Of a stretch of 64,000 nt of DNA, positions 27,186-39,789 are shown piece by piece. The stretch's first letter is position 1, and every line of letters starts with the position of its first letter. Origin of the DNA: Tillus elongatus (taxonomy: Eukaryota; Arthropoda; Insecta; Coleoptera; Cleridae); the NCBI GenBank assembly GCA_964006375.1, contig OZ023269.1:63462968-63526967 (forward strand), given 5' to 3'. The translations under genes were made by a program, and so were the position numbers. A model generated the notes under the pieces. That model saw nothing but the letters and a program-made list of their open reading frames with translations, did not search any database and was not told the origin of the DNA.

Positions 27186-28173
27186 CTACAAAATATTTCT
27201 TCTACAAATTCTATACAAAGGGAAATAAACAACATATGTAGAGACTATTATAGACACCAATAATTTTTAATAGTGGAGTCGTTTGAATAGAAAAGACACA
27301 ACGAACATTTTAGATGCTAACCTAAACCATAGACTTAAAATGCAGATTATTCATGTATATAGCTTTTGAATTCAATAAACAGAACCACCAACGAAAAAGA
27401 CAAGCATTAAAATTTTTTTAGAAGAATTAACAAATTTCGAGGTAAATTAGAAAGCAAATAATTAGCTGACGAATATGCTACGCACCGTTAATTCATTTAA
27501 GAAATTTGCAAATTTGTGAGTGCCTTAATGTAGGCTGTTTATATTTCCAACAACTAATTATTTTACATGCAGGCTAAGTGACTGCATACTGAATATAAAT
27601 TAAATAATAAGTACTTTTTTTCAGTATCTGGAACAAACCTTTAAATTGAATAAAAAATTACCAGGAAGTTATTTAGTAACTTACAGAAATTAATATCACT
27701 ACATAATTATTTAGGAAATGTAAGGCCTTGTGTGGAATTTGCCCATTAAACCTTAAGCAAAAGAAGAATAATACATTGATATGTAATAAAGTCCTAAATA
27801 TTTAAAACCTAGTTTTGCTTCGTAAAACGCCAGCAAACACAATCCAAATAAAAAATATGATTGAAGACCTAACCTACATAGAACACGGTTTCAATTTTTT
27901 TCGAATAAATAATAGGTTACTGTTAATAAAAAGAACTTTAAAGTAATAATTGAAAACAAAGATAAAATTAGGCAAGACTTATCTGTATAGTACTTTTATT
28001 AGCTCTTGTATATAAGGTGCTCAAAAAGACTTTTCAATATATAGGTAACATGAAAAACAAAGAGACTGAATTTACCAATAACCAAACTTTTTGCGTCACA
28101 GTAGTATATGACAACCGAAGAATAAGTATTTTGGGAAAGTGAATTACTAATTAAAACTATTGCAAAATATTAC
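27186..28173 (-). other. Cadps: Cadps intron (988 bp)
   Basis: Begins GTAATATTTT after codon GAG and ends TTTTGTAG. AT-rich, with no recognised element inside. Phase 0. Confidence 0.85.
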
Positions 28174-28267
28174 CTCTAACTGAAAAGTTAGAACAACATC
28201 AAGTTTTGTTAGTTGTGTGTCGCTGTCGGCCGAATCTGCTTCTAATTTCGCTAAAGATCCTTGCGAT
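28174..28267 (-). CDS. Cadps: Cadps exon: linker into C2 domain
   Basis: 94 bp encoding the linker ([30 protein letters not shown]) whose last strand enters the C2 domain. The donor is GAG|GTAATA. Its 5' edge is a predicted acceptor, TTACTTCTTTTAG|ATCG. The preceding 66 nt (28268-28333) have no stop and are a multiple of three, so this could also be one continuous exon with 28334-28503. Dropping the 66 nt gives a length closer to vertebrate Cadps. Confidence 0.85.
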
Positions 28268-28333
28268 CTAAAAGAAGTAACATAATTCATCAGAAGATGC
28301 TTCACATTATACGGATTATTATGGTTATGCAAC

Positions 28334-28503
28334 CTGTGATTATAGCGTTTTAGTTTTTGCAACCCATATTTGGAGTCCATTGATCCTTTTGACACAGGCA
28401 GCGACTCTAAATTGGCCATCAACAAATTTATTGATGATTTCAACTCTTCTATGTACAGCGACTCCATTTCTTTTAATACAAACTTTGGCATTAGTTTACG
28501 ATT
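28334..28503 (-). CDS. Cadps: Cadps exon: conserved pre-C2 region
   Basis: 170 bp from acceptor TTTCTAG|AAT. It encodes [38 protein letters not shown] and [11 protein letters not shown], the highly conserved stretch between the coiled N-terminal part and the C2 domain of Cadps. The join with the upstream exon ending MEK (62161) is phase 0 and gives a family-like sequence. The 3' boundary used here is the predicted donor CACAG|GTTGCA, which is a weak site; without splicing, the frame runs on to 28174. Confidence 0.9.
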
Positions 28504-29082
28504 CTAGAAATATTAAAATAAATTAATTTTTGGGATACAAGTTTTTGATAAATGTTGTAAAAATATTTTAAATGCACGTTTACAGTTTTTTAAATATTAT
28601 TAATGATGTTTCTTGATACAGCCCGCAAAGTGTAGTAATCGAGTCCAACTAAACAGTAACACATAGCCCCTACTTTCTTATCGCTCTTTTATTTAATACT
28701 CAGTAAGGTGGAGTTTAAATTTATCGTATATAAGTACAAACCGTGCGGTCATGCATAATAAAATATTAATAAATAGTTATAGACTTTAAATTACCAGTCA
28801 AACGTAAAGTGTTATCTTGACAAACCAGAGAAGTAATAGTTAATTGATTCATCCAATGCGAACTCGTTTTTCAGTTTCATATCCAATAATATTCATTGAT
28901 TAGGCTAAACATAACATTTTAGTTGAAAATGAGAAATATGTAATTAACCAATATTCCAGCTACAAAAATTTATTAAACGTCGCATCTTATTACGACCGAA
29001 AAACGAATGTGAAACAGAACTCTTTCAATTGCAGTGTTTGTGTAACACAAGCACCGAAAAATTTTGATTATATTATAACATA
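28504..29082. other. Intron sequence, no element seen
   Basis: AT-rich DNA between the exon and the first SINE. Nothing recognised. Confidence 0.45.
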
Positions 29083-29094
29083 ATATTTAAATTC

Positions 29095-29464
29095 TAAGAA
29101 CATCGGTGGTTCAGGGGTAAGAACGTGTGCCTCTGAACCGAAGGGTACTGGGTTCGATCCCAGGGTACTCCTTTCACTTTTTCAGTACAAACTGTAAAAT
29201 TAACATCAACCGAGGTTCTGGCATTGTATTTGAGCAAGTTGAATGTCTGCACGTTCCGCCCTTCCGCCCTTCGGAGGGGGCGTAAAGCCGTCGGTCCCGT
29301 GTCCAAGCGATGTTGGGCACGTTAAATATCCCTAACCTTCTTACAGAAAGGCAGAGGTTCGGAAAAATTTCCAGGATAGTGAGGTGAAACTGCTCCCTGG
29401 CGTCGGTGATTGGCCATAGTCGCAGAAATAGGCCGACGTTAAAGAAACAAAAACACACACACAC
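29095..29464 (+). mobile_element. SINE family A, copy 2, full length
   Basis: Flanked by a 12-bp duplication ATATTTAAATTC (29083-29094 and 29465-29476). The head is tRNA-like: box A region GGTGGTTCAGGGGTAAG (29105) and box B region GGGTTCGATCCC (29151). A central block with GGAGGGGGCGTAAAGCCGTC follows, resembling conserved central domains of some invertebrate SINEs. It ends in CGACGTTAAA, AAACAAAAA and (CA)n. Minus frames through it are not genes. Confidence 0.92.
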
Positions 29465-29476
29465 ATATTTAAATTC

Positions 29477-29980
<504 letters not shown>

Positions 29981-29984
29981 GTAC

Positions 29985-30742
29985 TTTTTTCTGGTGATGT
30001 TGCTGCTTGTTTCTCGCTGTCCATAAAGTAACATTACTACTAGAGAAATCTAGTTTTGCTCTTGTTTTGGTGTAAGGAGTCTACTCCTAAGATGACTGAA
30101 TGTATCAAATCAGGAAGATGAAGAATGCTTGTTGAAATTGCATGTCATCTATGCTAAGTGATACATTTGTTTATTTGTCAATTCTTCTGCTTTTCGCACC
30201 TGTTACTCAGGCGATGCTTGCGCCTGTTATTAGACGTGTTGGAAGAGAGCTATTATTTTCTTCTATTTGGTTATAAAAGGTTTCACGAAGACAGGTACTT
30301 GCTGAACCAGAATCTAACATGTTGACTTTGATTCATTGATTTTTCCGGTTATGAATTGTGACGGAACGTCTTTTTTGTCTTGTCCTTTTTCTCCGACAAA
30401 GACCGTGCTGCATTTAATTTCATTATTTGTTGTGTCTTGTTCTTTATATTTATTTTCTTGTGTTATTATAGAAGATGCCCCTATGAAATCGGGTGTAGAG
30501 AACTTAACGCACCCCTGTTTCAATTTTCCTGATATGAATGTATGTTGAACTTTAACACATCTTACCCTCGGCGCTACTTGTCTTCTTTGTGTATTGGCAA
30601 TTGTATTCTAGTTCTCAGTTTGCTTGGAAGCTGGTCTTTGTTGTTCTTGAAGCTGCTCCTAACTGGGTTTTCTAACCATGGTCTACGTTGATATATATTA
30701 TAAACAGCTTTACTTGTTTGGTGATAATTAATGTTTCTCGAT
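29985..30742 (-). pseudogene. Gypsy-type retropepsin/gag relic, part 1
   Basis: On the minus strand a protease is visible: active site NMLDSGSASTCL at about 30331-30295, then LPTRLITGAS and, after two stops and frame changes, a HSVILGVDSL strand near 30100. Upstream (30523-30320) is a polar stretch from gag or the gag-pro joint. The Asp-Ser-Gly triplet is intact but stops break the domain. The element is interrupted by PLE1 and resumes at 33213. Confidence 0.7.
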
Positions 30743-30884
30743 TTGTTATTGGCTACATACAGACTTGAAGACTACTTCTCTCGCTTCACTGTTGGGTTTC
30801 GTTTCTGTAGGTGAAGGGCGTAGTCAGCGCGTAAGATAACTGGAGTATGACGCCCTTATTAATTCTAGATGTTCTTCAACCTTT

Positions 30885-30925
30885 CTGTGACTAGTTTCGT
30901 TGCTTGACAGCATTCTCAGGCAGAT
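30885..30925 (-). ncRNA. Hammerhead-like motif at PLE1 left end
   Basis: Reading minus: CTGAGAA (30919-30913), a TGCTG/CAA(C)-type stem II with loop TCAAG, then GAAAC (30898-30894). Hammerhead ribozymes are known in Penelope terminal repeats. Here the seventh core position pair departs from CTGANGA (GA changed to AA) and stem I pairing is unclear, so activity is doubtful. Confidence 0.4.
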
Positions 30926-31256
30926 AAAAATTGAATTAGTACGAAATCATTACAACTACAAATAAAGATATGTTGTTATGTTATGATGTTTTGATCAAAA
31001 AATTCATCAAATTGAAAATAAAATGAAACACAGATGACGGATGAGGCTTTCAAAATGTCTATGTGATGTATGTCAATATTTAACATAAAAATAGAACCAG
31101 CCTATAATAACTATAATAACAGTTACAACAATAAAATAACTAAACAATAACATTAATAAAGCAGTCTCTATACAACGAAAGTATCAACATACATCAACTT
31201 ATTATCTTATTGCAACTTTTTTGAAAGAATAGTTAAATTTATTTTCTTTGACTTAT

Positions 31257-31808
31257 TTAATTAGAAAGAAGAATATCCAAGAAAAGGGAATTCATTAAAT
31301 CCGTTTGCTCATTTAAAACAAAGCAGCTATTGTCGTGTGTATGCCTTTTTACTTCTAAAGCTTCAAAAAAGTCTAGTTTACGTTTGTCATTACAAAAATG
31401 TTGTGGTTGTATTATGCGGTTATTTACTGTTGGTCTATGCTCGTTATCAATAATATGTTTTGCAAATGTAGATTTGTCAGCGTGGTTATTTCTAAATGCA
31501 GACATATGTTCTTTGTATCGGGTGTTAAAATTTCTAGAAGTTTGACCTATGTAGATTGCGTTACAATGTGTACAAGTTAATTTATAAACTCTAGATTTTG
31601 TCAAGAAACAAGATTTTTCTTTCGCGTTAAATAGTAAATCAGACGTCATGTAAGATTTAAAAGCTACTTTGGAATTTGTACAGGTATTTAAAATTTTTGA
31701 AATGTTTTCTAAAATTGTTCCAAAATAAGTTATCGAAACGTACCTGTTGTCTTTTTTGTCTCTAATATTTGGATAATTTAAATTCATCGCTAATTTGCAA
31801 GAATGCAA
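31257..31808 (-). pseudogene. PLE1 GIY-YIG endonuclease domain
   Basis: Penelope elements end their single ORF with a GIY-YIG nuclease that nicks the target. This 183-codon open frame has the typical core: VYKLTCTHCNAIYIGQTSRN with Arg in TRYKEH (about 31590-31510), then AKHIIDNEHRP. The linker from RT is at its N-terminus (SITYFGTILENISKIL). The frame is open to a stop at 31257 but is not continuous with RT upstream (stop and shift near 31810-31886), so the full protein is not made. Confidence 0.9.
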
Positions 31809-31886
31809 ATTATCGATTAATTTAACTTATCCAAATATTGAGAGAATAGAAATTCTCTCGATCATTTTATCTATTATTTTAACAGA

Positions 31887-32336
31887 CTAGCCATTATTAA
31901 ATGCTGTTTGCATAGTTATTGAAATTCCTTTTTCAAAATTGTTTTGTGGCATAGGTATTGAAAATGCACGATGTATCATAGAAGGGTAGGCTGACATTTT
32001 TTGTGACAAAGGGTTACATGAATCGTATGGTGTGGTTGTGTCAGTGTAAGTTGGTTTCCTATATATTGAAAAGTCAAATGAATTATTTTCTAACTTTCTA
32101 ATCGTTAAGTCTAAAAAATTTATGCAACTGTCAGCTTCTTCTTCTAAAGTAAACTTAATATTTTTGTGAAAGTTATTAATACAATTTAAAAATTCGTTTA
32201 ATTCTGTATGGCTACCTTGAAAACATGCTAAAATATCATCTACGTATCTGTACCAAAAGACAATGTTATGCGAAAGTTCTGATGTTAAAATTTGGTTTTC
32301 TAAGTTTTCCATAAATATGTTGGAATTTATAAAATA
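31887..32336 (-). pseudogene. PLE1 reverse transcriptase, C-terminal part
   Basis: Open frame with the catalytic box FWYRYVDDILACFQGS (about 32262-32215), then FTLEEEADSCINFLDL and FSIYRKPTYTDTTTPYDSCNP, the conserved palm and thumb of Penelope RTs. The catalytic Asp pair is intact. The N-terminal two thirds of RT is missing: sequence switches at about 32337 to antisense of a GIY-YIG fragment. Confidence 0.9.
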
Positions 32337-32337
32337 G

Positions 32338-32655
32338 GTTGTACACATTGTAACGCAATCTACATGGGTCAAACTTCTAGAAATGTTAACACCCGATACA
32401 AACAACACATTTCCGCATTTAGAAATAACCACGCTGACAAATCTACATTTGCAAAACGTATTGTTCATACCGAACATAGACCTACAGTAAATAACCGCAC
32501 ACAACCACAATATTTTTGTAATGACGAACGTAAACTAGACTTTTTTGAAGCTTTAGAAGGAAAAAAAGCACACACACGACAATAGCGGCCTTGTTTTAAA
32601 TGAACAAACTGATTTAACGAATTCTCTTTTCTTGGATATTCTTCTTCCTAATTAA
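32338..32655 (+). pseudogene. Inverted GIY-YIG fragment of Penelope
   Basis: Plus-strand copy of the nuclease core: CTHCNAIYMGQTSRNVNTRY, FRNNHADKSTFAKR and KLDFFEALEGK, then a frameshift and the C-terminus to 32655. It lies head to head with the RT piece. It is about 90 percent similar by eye to 31257-31620 in reverse complement, so it came from the same family. Confidence 0.88.
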
Positions 32656-32984
32656 ATAAGTCAAAGAAAATAAATTTAAATATTCTTTCAAAAAAGTTGT
32701 AATAAGATAATGAGTTGATGTATGACGATACTTTCGTTTTATAGAGACTGCTTTATTACTGTTATCGTTTAGTTATTTTATTGTTCTCACTGTTATTATA
32801 GTTATTATAGGCTAGTTCTATTTGTACGTTAAATATTGATATACATCACGTAGACATTTTGAAACCCTCATCTGTCATCTGTGTTTCATTTTATTTTCAG
32901 TTTGATGAATTTTTTGATCAAAATATCATAAAATAGCAACATGTCCTTATTTGTAGTTGTCATGATTTCGTACTAATTCAATTT

Positions 32985-33036
32985 TTATCTGCCTGAGAAT
33001 GCTGTCAAGCAGCGAAACTAGTTACAGAAACATTTA
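32985..33036 (+). ncRNA. Hammerhead-like motif at PLE1 right end
   Basis: CTGAGAA (32993-32999), stem II TGCTG/CAGC closed by TCAAG, GAAAC (33014-33018), then TAGTTACAG. Outer TCTG and CAGA can pair as stem I with a one-base offset. It matches the left-end motif in inverse orientation. The core has A for the conserved G of CTGANGA. Confidence 0.4.
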
Positions 33037-33212
33037 AGAACATCCGAGAACATATAGAATTCATAAGGGCCTCTTGCTCCAGTTAACTTACGCGCTCGCT
33101 ACTCCCTACACCTACAGAAACGAAACCCAACAGTGAAGCCAGAGAAGCAGTCTCCAAGTCTGTATGTAGTATGGACTAGTTTCACCAAGTAAGAGCAACA
33201 ACAATCAATCAA

Positions 33213-33542
<330 letters not shown>

Positions 33543-33724
33543 ATTGTTGTTGCCCTTACTTGGTGAAACTGGTTTGTTTGTAAGTATGTAGTATGCTACA
33601 TACAGACTTGGAGACTACTTCTCTGGCTTCACTGTTGGTTTTCGTTTGTTTAATGAAGGACGTAGCCAGCGCGTAAGCTAACTGTAGCAAGTGGCCCTTC
33701 TGAAGTCTAGATGTTCTAGGATGT

Positions 33725-33775
33725 TCTTCAACGTTTCTGTAACCCGTTTCGCTGCTTAACAGCATCCCTAGGCAG
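33725..33775 (-). ncRNA. Hammerhead-like motif at PLE2 left end
   Basis: Minus strand: CTAGGGA in place of CTGANGA (33770-33764), TGCTG/CAGC stem II with loop TTAAG, and GAAAC (33750-33746). Two core changes make activity unlikely; listed because the same motif is at all four Penelope ends. Confidence 0.35.
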
Positions 33776-34137
33776 AAGAAAATTGAATTAATACGAAATC
33801 ATGACAACTATAAATAAAGATCTATGGCTATGTTATGATGATCATTAACCGACCGACAATAGGCATGGATGCAAAATGATAATGTTTTGTATCCTCCTAC
33901 TATGTCGAAAAGCATAACTATTGGACAATTGATAGTCCCTTTATTAATCTTATTTTTAAAGGGGTAGACATTGATCCAATCCAATCCATAGCAGGTGGTA
34001 GTGGAATTTTCCTTTACGTAATAGTAAAGGATTTTTTCACGCCCGAGGAGGTACCACCCCATACAACAAGGGGCCGGTGAAGTCCCAACGGACCTTTCCG
34101 GTTCTGGTGTATGAGTCGGTTTCCCTTATAAACAAAA

Positions 34138-35145
34138 ATGATGATGGCTCCTCCTTGTACAAAATATTCCGGAGGCAAAATACCCCTCCATTCGGATCTC
34201 CGGGAGAGGGGTGTACAGGGGGCGCCAACATCAAGATTTAAGATATCCTTTTCGAATATATGTGGCCTAAATTCTAACCTGAACTCTCTCCACCATTTCT
34301 TCCAGGCTAACAGGCCCCAACTCCTCTTCCTCACCGAAACCCAAATCAGAGCCAAAACAGCTACTAATCACCTTAATTTCCCGGGGTATGAGCTCCTTAC
34401 TTCCTTTAGATTGCATGGAGGCGTGTGCGCATACGTACGTAGCAATCTACCCTGCACCAGACTCCCCAATTTAGAAGCTGGAAGAAAAGACATACTATGG
34501 ATAAAACTTTCTCTCAGGGCTGCAACTAAATTCATCTGTTGCATTTACCGGTCACCTTCTGACAACAACTTTGTCCAGCTCTTTGACTACCTTTCTGAAA
34601 AAACCGACTATCTGATTTCTGAATATCCTTCCTCCGAGGTCACTATTCTTGGTGACTTCAATGTCCATAATAAGGAATGGCTAGTATCTTCAAAAACCGA
34701 TCCACAAGGGAGAGCAGCGGAGGCCTTTGCAGTCAGCAATTCTTTAGCCAATATGGTTCAGCAACCTACTTACTTTCCTCGTATCCCAACACACAGCTCA
34801 AATCCCTTGGAGCTCCTTCTTACTACACAACCTGAATGCTATAAGATATCAGTCACCGCCCCCCTTGGTCGCTCAGACCACGGCATGGTCACTGCTTCCT
34901 GCGCAATGCAACCCGAGGTCACACAGTCATCACACCCACGTATCGTTTGGCACTACAACTCCGCAAACTGGGACGAAATGCGGGATTACTTTTCCTCATT
35001 TCCATGGGCGTCTGTCTGCTTCTCTCATCCTGACCCCTCTGATATCTCACAAAACGTCACCGAAATTATCCAAGCTGGCATGGGATTATTTATTCCACGT
35101 ACACAGAAAAACCTCTTCAGCCTCTCGACAGCCCTGTTTCTCTAA
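34138..35145 (+). pseudogene. LINE-B apurinic-type endonuclease domain
   Basis: Nicks target DNA to prime reverse transcription. Visible motifs in order: FSNICGLNSNLNSL (about 34245), FLTETQI with the catalytic Glu (about 34330), ICCIYRSPSDNN (about 34537), VTILGDFNVHNKEW (about 34641) and APLGRSDHGMV (about 34857), all with key residues kept. ATG at 34138 is a likely start since the 5' UTR precedes it. The frame stops at 35145, where homology shifts to another frame, so only an endonuclease fragment could be made. Confidence 0.9.
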
Positions 35146-37098
35146 ATGCTGTGATAAGGCAAGACCTGAAAAGGTCAAAGCTCACAAAACGCTTCTACAC
35201 AATCCGAGTCAAGAAAATCGTCAAGCATTTAACGACGCAAGAAACCGCTATGTCCGCATTCTTTCTGAGGCCAAAAACTCGTTTAATAACCACATCAAAA
35301 ACAAAGTCCTCTTAAACTCCAACGGCGGCAAACCCTTCTGGACTCTTGCTAAATCTATTGGGAATAATTTGTGCAAAAGCACGTTCCCACCTCTTGTCTC
35401 AGGGGATGAAATTGTTTCTACCGCCCTGGGCAAGGCTGAACTTTTTGCTTCGTTGTTCGCCGGCAATTCTACTCTCAACCCACCTCCAAATGTTCAACCA
35501 CCAACAGTCCCCAATGTCGCGCATAAAATGACGGATATCATTTTCAAAATTAAAAAGGTACGCAAGATGCTCTCTTCTCTTAATACCAGGAAAGCCTCTG
35601 TCCTTGACGAGATCCCAGCAATTGTTCTCAAAATTGCGCACCAGAACTTGCGCCTGTCCTGACTCGTCTGTTTCAGACATCTTACAATAAAGGCATATTC
35701 CCTAGTAACTGGAAAACTGCTCGAGTACAACCCATCCCCAAGAAAGGATCCAAAGCGCTTCCTAGCAACTACAGGCCTAATTCTCTCCTTTCAGTCGTCT
35801 CTAAAGTGATGGAAAAGTATATAAACACCGAATTACTAAAATTTCTGGAAAAACACAGTCTAATCCACGACAGGCAGTATGGATTCCGTCAGCGCAGATC
35901 GACTGCCGACCTCCTTTCCTTTGTCATCCATTCTTGGAACAAGTCTATGGAACTACATGGTGAATCCGAAATTGTCGCTCTAGACATATCCAAAGCATTC
36001 GACCAGGTCTGGCACGCAGCGCTGCTTAATAAACTTCCGGCCTATGGCCTACAACAAAAACTTTGTACCTGGACAGCAAATTTTCTCTCCAACCCGAGCA
36101 TTTCTGTTGTTGTGGATGGCCATTCCTCTAAACTGTATCCAATTAATGCAGGAGTTCGTGAAGGTTCAGCTTTAGCCCCTACTTTGTTTCTTCTCCACAT
36201 CAATGACCTCCTCTCTAGCACATCCAACCAAGTCCACAGTTACGCCGATGACAGCACCCTCAAATATACAATATTCTAAGCCCGTCTCCTTAGCCCAATT
36301 AGATGAGGATCGCAGACTCATGGAGGGTTCTGTCTCCGTGGATCTCCAAAAAATATTAGACTGGGGAAGTAGAAATCTTGTACAATTCAACCCCACCAAA
36401 TCTGAGTCTTGCTTTCTTTCTCATAAGATATACACCAGCCCTAGACCCATCACAATGAACAACCAAGTTATTCAAAGTAATGAGTCCTTTTCTCTTGTTG
36501 GCATTTCTGTGTATCGAAATCTTAATTGGCACCAACATGTTACATCAATTGCAGAAGCGGCTGCTAAGAAATTAGGTTTCCTCTTCCGGGCTCGCAAATA
36601 CTTTTCACCAGCTAATCTCTATACCTTATATACTTCACAAATAAGGCCAACCTCGAATACTGCTCCCACATCTGGGGTGCAGCTGCCGCTTCTACACCCG
36701 CTATCCTGCACTCCATTCAAAAGAGAGCTATACGTCTCATCGGTGATCCTGCCCTCACCCAAAGGTTGCCATCCCTTGCCCACCGACGTGCCGTTGGTGA
36801 CCTCTCTCTATTTTATAGATATCTGCACGGGCACTGCTCAGAGGAGCTTTCCTCCATAGTTCCCCTACCTGCTGCCCCCAACAGATCTACCAGGGGAACA
36901 GAGCGAATGCACCCTTTTACTGTCCAGGTCACCAGACATAGAACTTCTTGTTATGCCCGCTCTTTTGTCCCGAGGACTTCCAAGTTCTGGAATTCCTTGC
37001 CGGCACGTCGTTTTCCTTCTCCTCCGAACCTCCAAACCTTCAAGTCCAGAATTAACAAGCTGCCTCTTTCCTCCTTGTCAACACCCACGGTACGATAG
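35146..37098 (+). pseudogene. LINE-B reverse transcriptase and C-terminal region, frameshifted
   Basis: Pieces in different frames: linker with NPSQENRQAFNDARNRYVR (about 35200), RKASVLDEIPAIVLK (about 35590), TARVQPIPKKGSKA, QYGFRQRRSTADLLSF (about 35877), catalytic Asp in IVALDISKAFDQVW (about 35970), GVREGSALAPTLF (about 36150) and catalytic YADDSTL (about 36240). After a shift follow QFNPTKSE, LVGISVYRNLNWHQHV and the C-terminal RLPSLAHRRAVGDLSLFYRY. The Asp pair is intact. No RNase H is seen. The family looks Jockey/CR1-related. Confidence 0.9.
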
Positions 37099-37394
37099 TA
37101 TTTAGGCTGTAAGCCCTCGTGGTGTGTTGTTAAAATTAAAAAAAAATTCTTTAAAAATGAAAATAAAATAAAATTAAAATGACGGATGACGCCTTAAAAA
37201 TGTCTACGTGATGTATGTAAATAATTAACATAAAGATAGAACTAACCTATAACAGTAATAACTATAACAACTAGAACAATAAAATAACTAAACAATAACA
37301 ATAGTAAAGCAGATTATACAATGAAAATATCGACACACATCATCTCATTATCATATTACAACTTTTTTTAGTAGTTAGATTTAGTTTGTTTGAT

Positions 37395-37720
37395 TTATTT
37401 AATTAGGAAGAAGAATATCCAAGAAAGGGAAATCCACTAAATGAGTTTGATCATTTAAAACAAAGTAGCTTTATCGTGTATGTACTTTTTTATTTTTGAA
37501 GCTTCAAAAGAGTCTAGTTTGCACTTGTCATTACACATTATGCGGTCATTAGCTGTATGTCTTTGTGTCAACAATAAATTTTGCAAATCTAGATTTGTCA
37601 GCGTTTATTTATAAATGCAGAAATAAGTTCTTTGTATCGGATGTTAAATATTATAGAAATTTGACTGATTTAGATTGCGTTACAACATGTACAAGCTAAT
37701 TTATTTAATTTTTTAATTCT
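37395..37720 (-). pseudogene. PLE2 GIY-YIG relic
   Basis: DNA-level match to the PLE1 nuclease region (for example CTTCAAAAGAGTCTAGTTT and TTTGTATCGGATGTTAAA) with small deletions that close every frame. Confidence 0.8.
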
Positions 37721-37797
37721 TAAACAATTTTTTGAACAAAACATAACATACCAACAGATATTTATTTGTAGTTGTCATGACTTCGCATTAATTCAAT

Positions 37798-37840
37798 TTT
37801 TTCTGTCTGAGGATGCTGTCAAGCAGCGCAGAAACGTTGA
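37798..37840 (+). ncRNA. Hammerhead-like motif at PLE2 right end
   Basis: CTGAGGA (37807-37813) is a perfect CTGANGA core, followed by TGCTG/CAGC stem II and GCAGAAAC, where three extra bases precede GAAA and the stem III side is deleted. Best core but broken downstream. Confidence 0.4.
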
Positions 37841-37943
37841 ACAACATCCTAGAACATCTATAATTCAGATAGGCCCCTTGCTCCAGTTATTTTATGCAAA
37901 AACCAAAAAACCAATAGTGAAGCTATAGAGAAGTAGTCTCCAA

Positions 37944-38671
<728 letters not shown>

Positions 38672-38827
38672 CGATAAGAAAAGGCTGTTTTCGCATTTTT
38701 AATCCATCCTTAGCGAATTTTCATATAAATTTATTGAAATTTAACGCCCGATAAGAAAAAGCTGTTTTCGCATTTTTAATGCATCCTTAGCAAATTTTCA
38801 TATCAATTTATTAAAATTTAACAGTCG
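38672..38827. repeat. 77-bp tandem duplication
   Basis: Two adjacent copies start CGATAAGAAAAGGCTGTTTT and CGATAAGAAAAAGCTGTTTT (38672 and 38749) and end AAATTTAACGCCCGAT / AAATTTAACAGTCGAT, with few differences. Confidence 0.9.
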
Positions 38828-38859
38828 ATATTTTATCATGCGGCTAGGTTTTGGGGCAT

Positions 38860-39118
38860 TTTTTCCCTTAGGGCTCGTCCGCGTCTTTGCCGCCCCGATA
38901 GCACCGCAGCCTTTGACTTATTGTACATGTCCCTCGTCTTTTCTACTCCACCCATTCCAAAATCACTGTGCCTTGAACTAGTCTGCACAGCAATCGGTAG
39001 CAAGAAGTTTTATATTGTTCTGCCTCCGGTCTAGGCTGTCCGTAGATCAGTTGTCTTTTGCGGTCCAGCGCTTTACACTCGCACAAGATACGCTGGGCTG
39101 ATTCCTCCCTTATTAAAA
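38860..39118 (-). pseudogene. LINE C-terminal zinc-knuckle fragment
   Basis: Minus strand gives EESAQRILCECKALDRKRQL then RLLCRLVQGTVILEWV, like the end of ORF2 in RNase H-bearing LINEs such as LINE-A, but clearly a different family. Followed by a possible 3' UTR ending AGCCCTAAGGG. 5'-truncated. Confidence 0.6.
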
Positions 39119-39440
39119 TTTAGATTTAATGCTGAGCTCGCTAATTCGTAGTCTCGTTTATTTATAAAAAGACAATAAGATTTCCTTTGTCGTAAACAAT
39201 ACTATTTTGTACATTTCTCTATTCGTTCCGGATCGTTAAAATTGATGCTAGCGTAAACAAAGCTTCTTTTATCTTCTATAATCGAAATAACATCTGATAT
39301 TTCAGAATTTTTGAAAAATATTTGATTTGTTTTACTATTTATTATTTCTTCTTCTAATATAGGCATTCATGGTGCTGAGTATGAGTTCGCATTTATACTT
39401 GCCGTCTCGTTGTCATTGATACTTACAACTTCTTCATTCT

Positions 39441-39773
39441 ACGGCCTCGGTGGCTCAGTGGTGCGAACGTGTGCCTCTGAACCGAAGGGTACTGGGTTCG
39501 ATCCCATGGTTATTCTTTCTCTTTCTCAGTACATACTGTAACATTAACATCAACCGAGGTTGTGGAATTGTATTTGAGCAAGTTGAATGTCTGCATGTTT
39601 CGCCCTTCGGAGGGGGCGTAAAGCCGTCGGTCCCGTGTTCATGCAAGGTTAGGCACGTTAAAAACCTCTACCCTACTTACAGAAAGACAGGGGTTCGACA
39701 TAATTTCTAGGATAGTGAAATGAAACGGCTCTCTGGCGTCGCATAGTCGCGGAAATATACCGACTTGAAAAAA
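39441..39773 (+). mobile_element. SINE family A, copy 3, full length
   Basis: Flanked by a perfect 14-bp duplication AACTTCTTCATTCT (39427-39440 and 39774-39787). Starts ACGGCCTCGGTGGCTCAGTG with a good box A and has box B GGGTTCGATCCC (39494). It has the best tRNA-like head of the four copies and lies inside gypsy2 copy A, so it is younger than that element. Confidence 0.94.
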
Positions 39774-39789
39774 AACTTCTTCATTCTGA

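Larger units (their letters stand above)
30755..33212 (-). mobile_element. PLE1: Penelope-like retroelement with inverted ends
   Basis: Flanked by a 12-bp duplication TTGTTATTGGCT (30743-30754 and 33213-33224). Minus-strand RT and GIY-YIG domains are followed at the right by a plus-strand GIY-YIG fragment and a plus-strand copy of the end. About 880 bp at the left end (30755-31650) recurs inverted at the right (32340-33180). Such inverted or partial-tandem end copies are known for Penelope elements. Its coding parts are open but incomplete (no RT N-terminus). Confidence 0.9.
33848..37131 (+). mobile_element. LINE-B copy 1, full length (3.3 kb)
   Basis: Non-LTR retrotransposon with a ~290-bp 5' UTR starting ACCGACAATAGGCATGGA-like, an endonuclease-RT ORF and a 3' end GTGGTGTGTTGTT. 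Its 5' end agrees with copy 3 (56.35 kb), so both look full length. It has no ORF1 and only one coding region. Inserted into PLE2. Several frameshifts (near 35150, 35650, 36270, 36650) kill it. Confidence 0.93.

Noticed and set aside
29105..29170. tRNA-like boxes A and B (also at 39.45 and 62.88 kb)
   Set aside because: They are heads of SINEs with target duplications, followed by SINE bodies; no cloverleaf good enough for a functional tRNA gene was seen.
31330..31580. Plus-strand frames over the Penelope nuclease
   Set aside because: Antisense shadows of the GIY-YIG coding strand.
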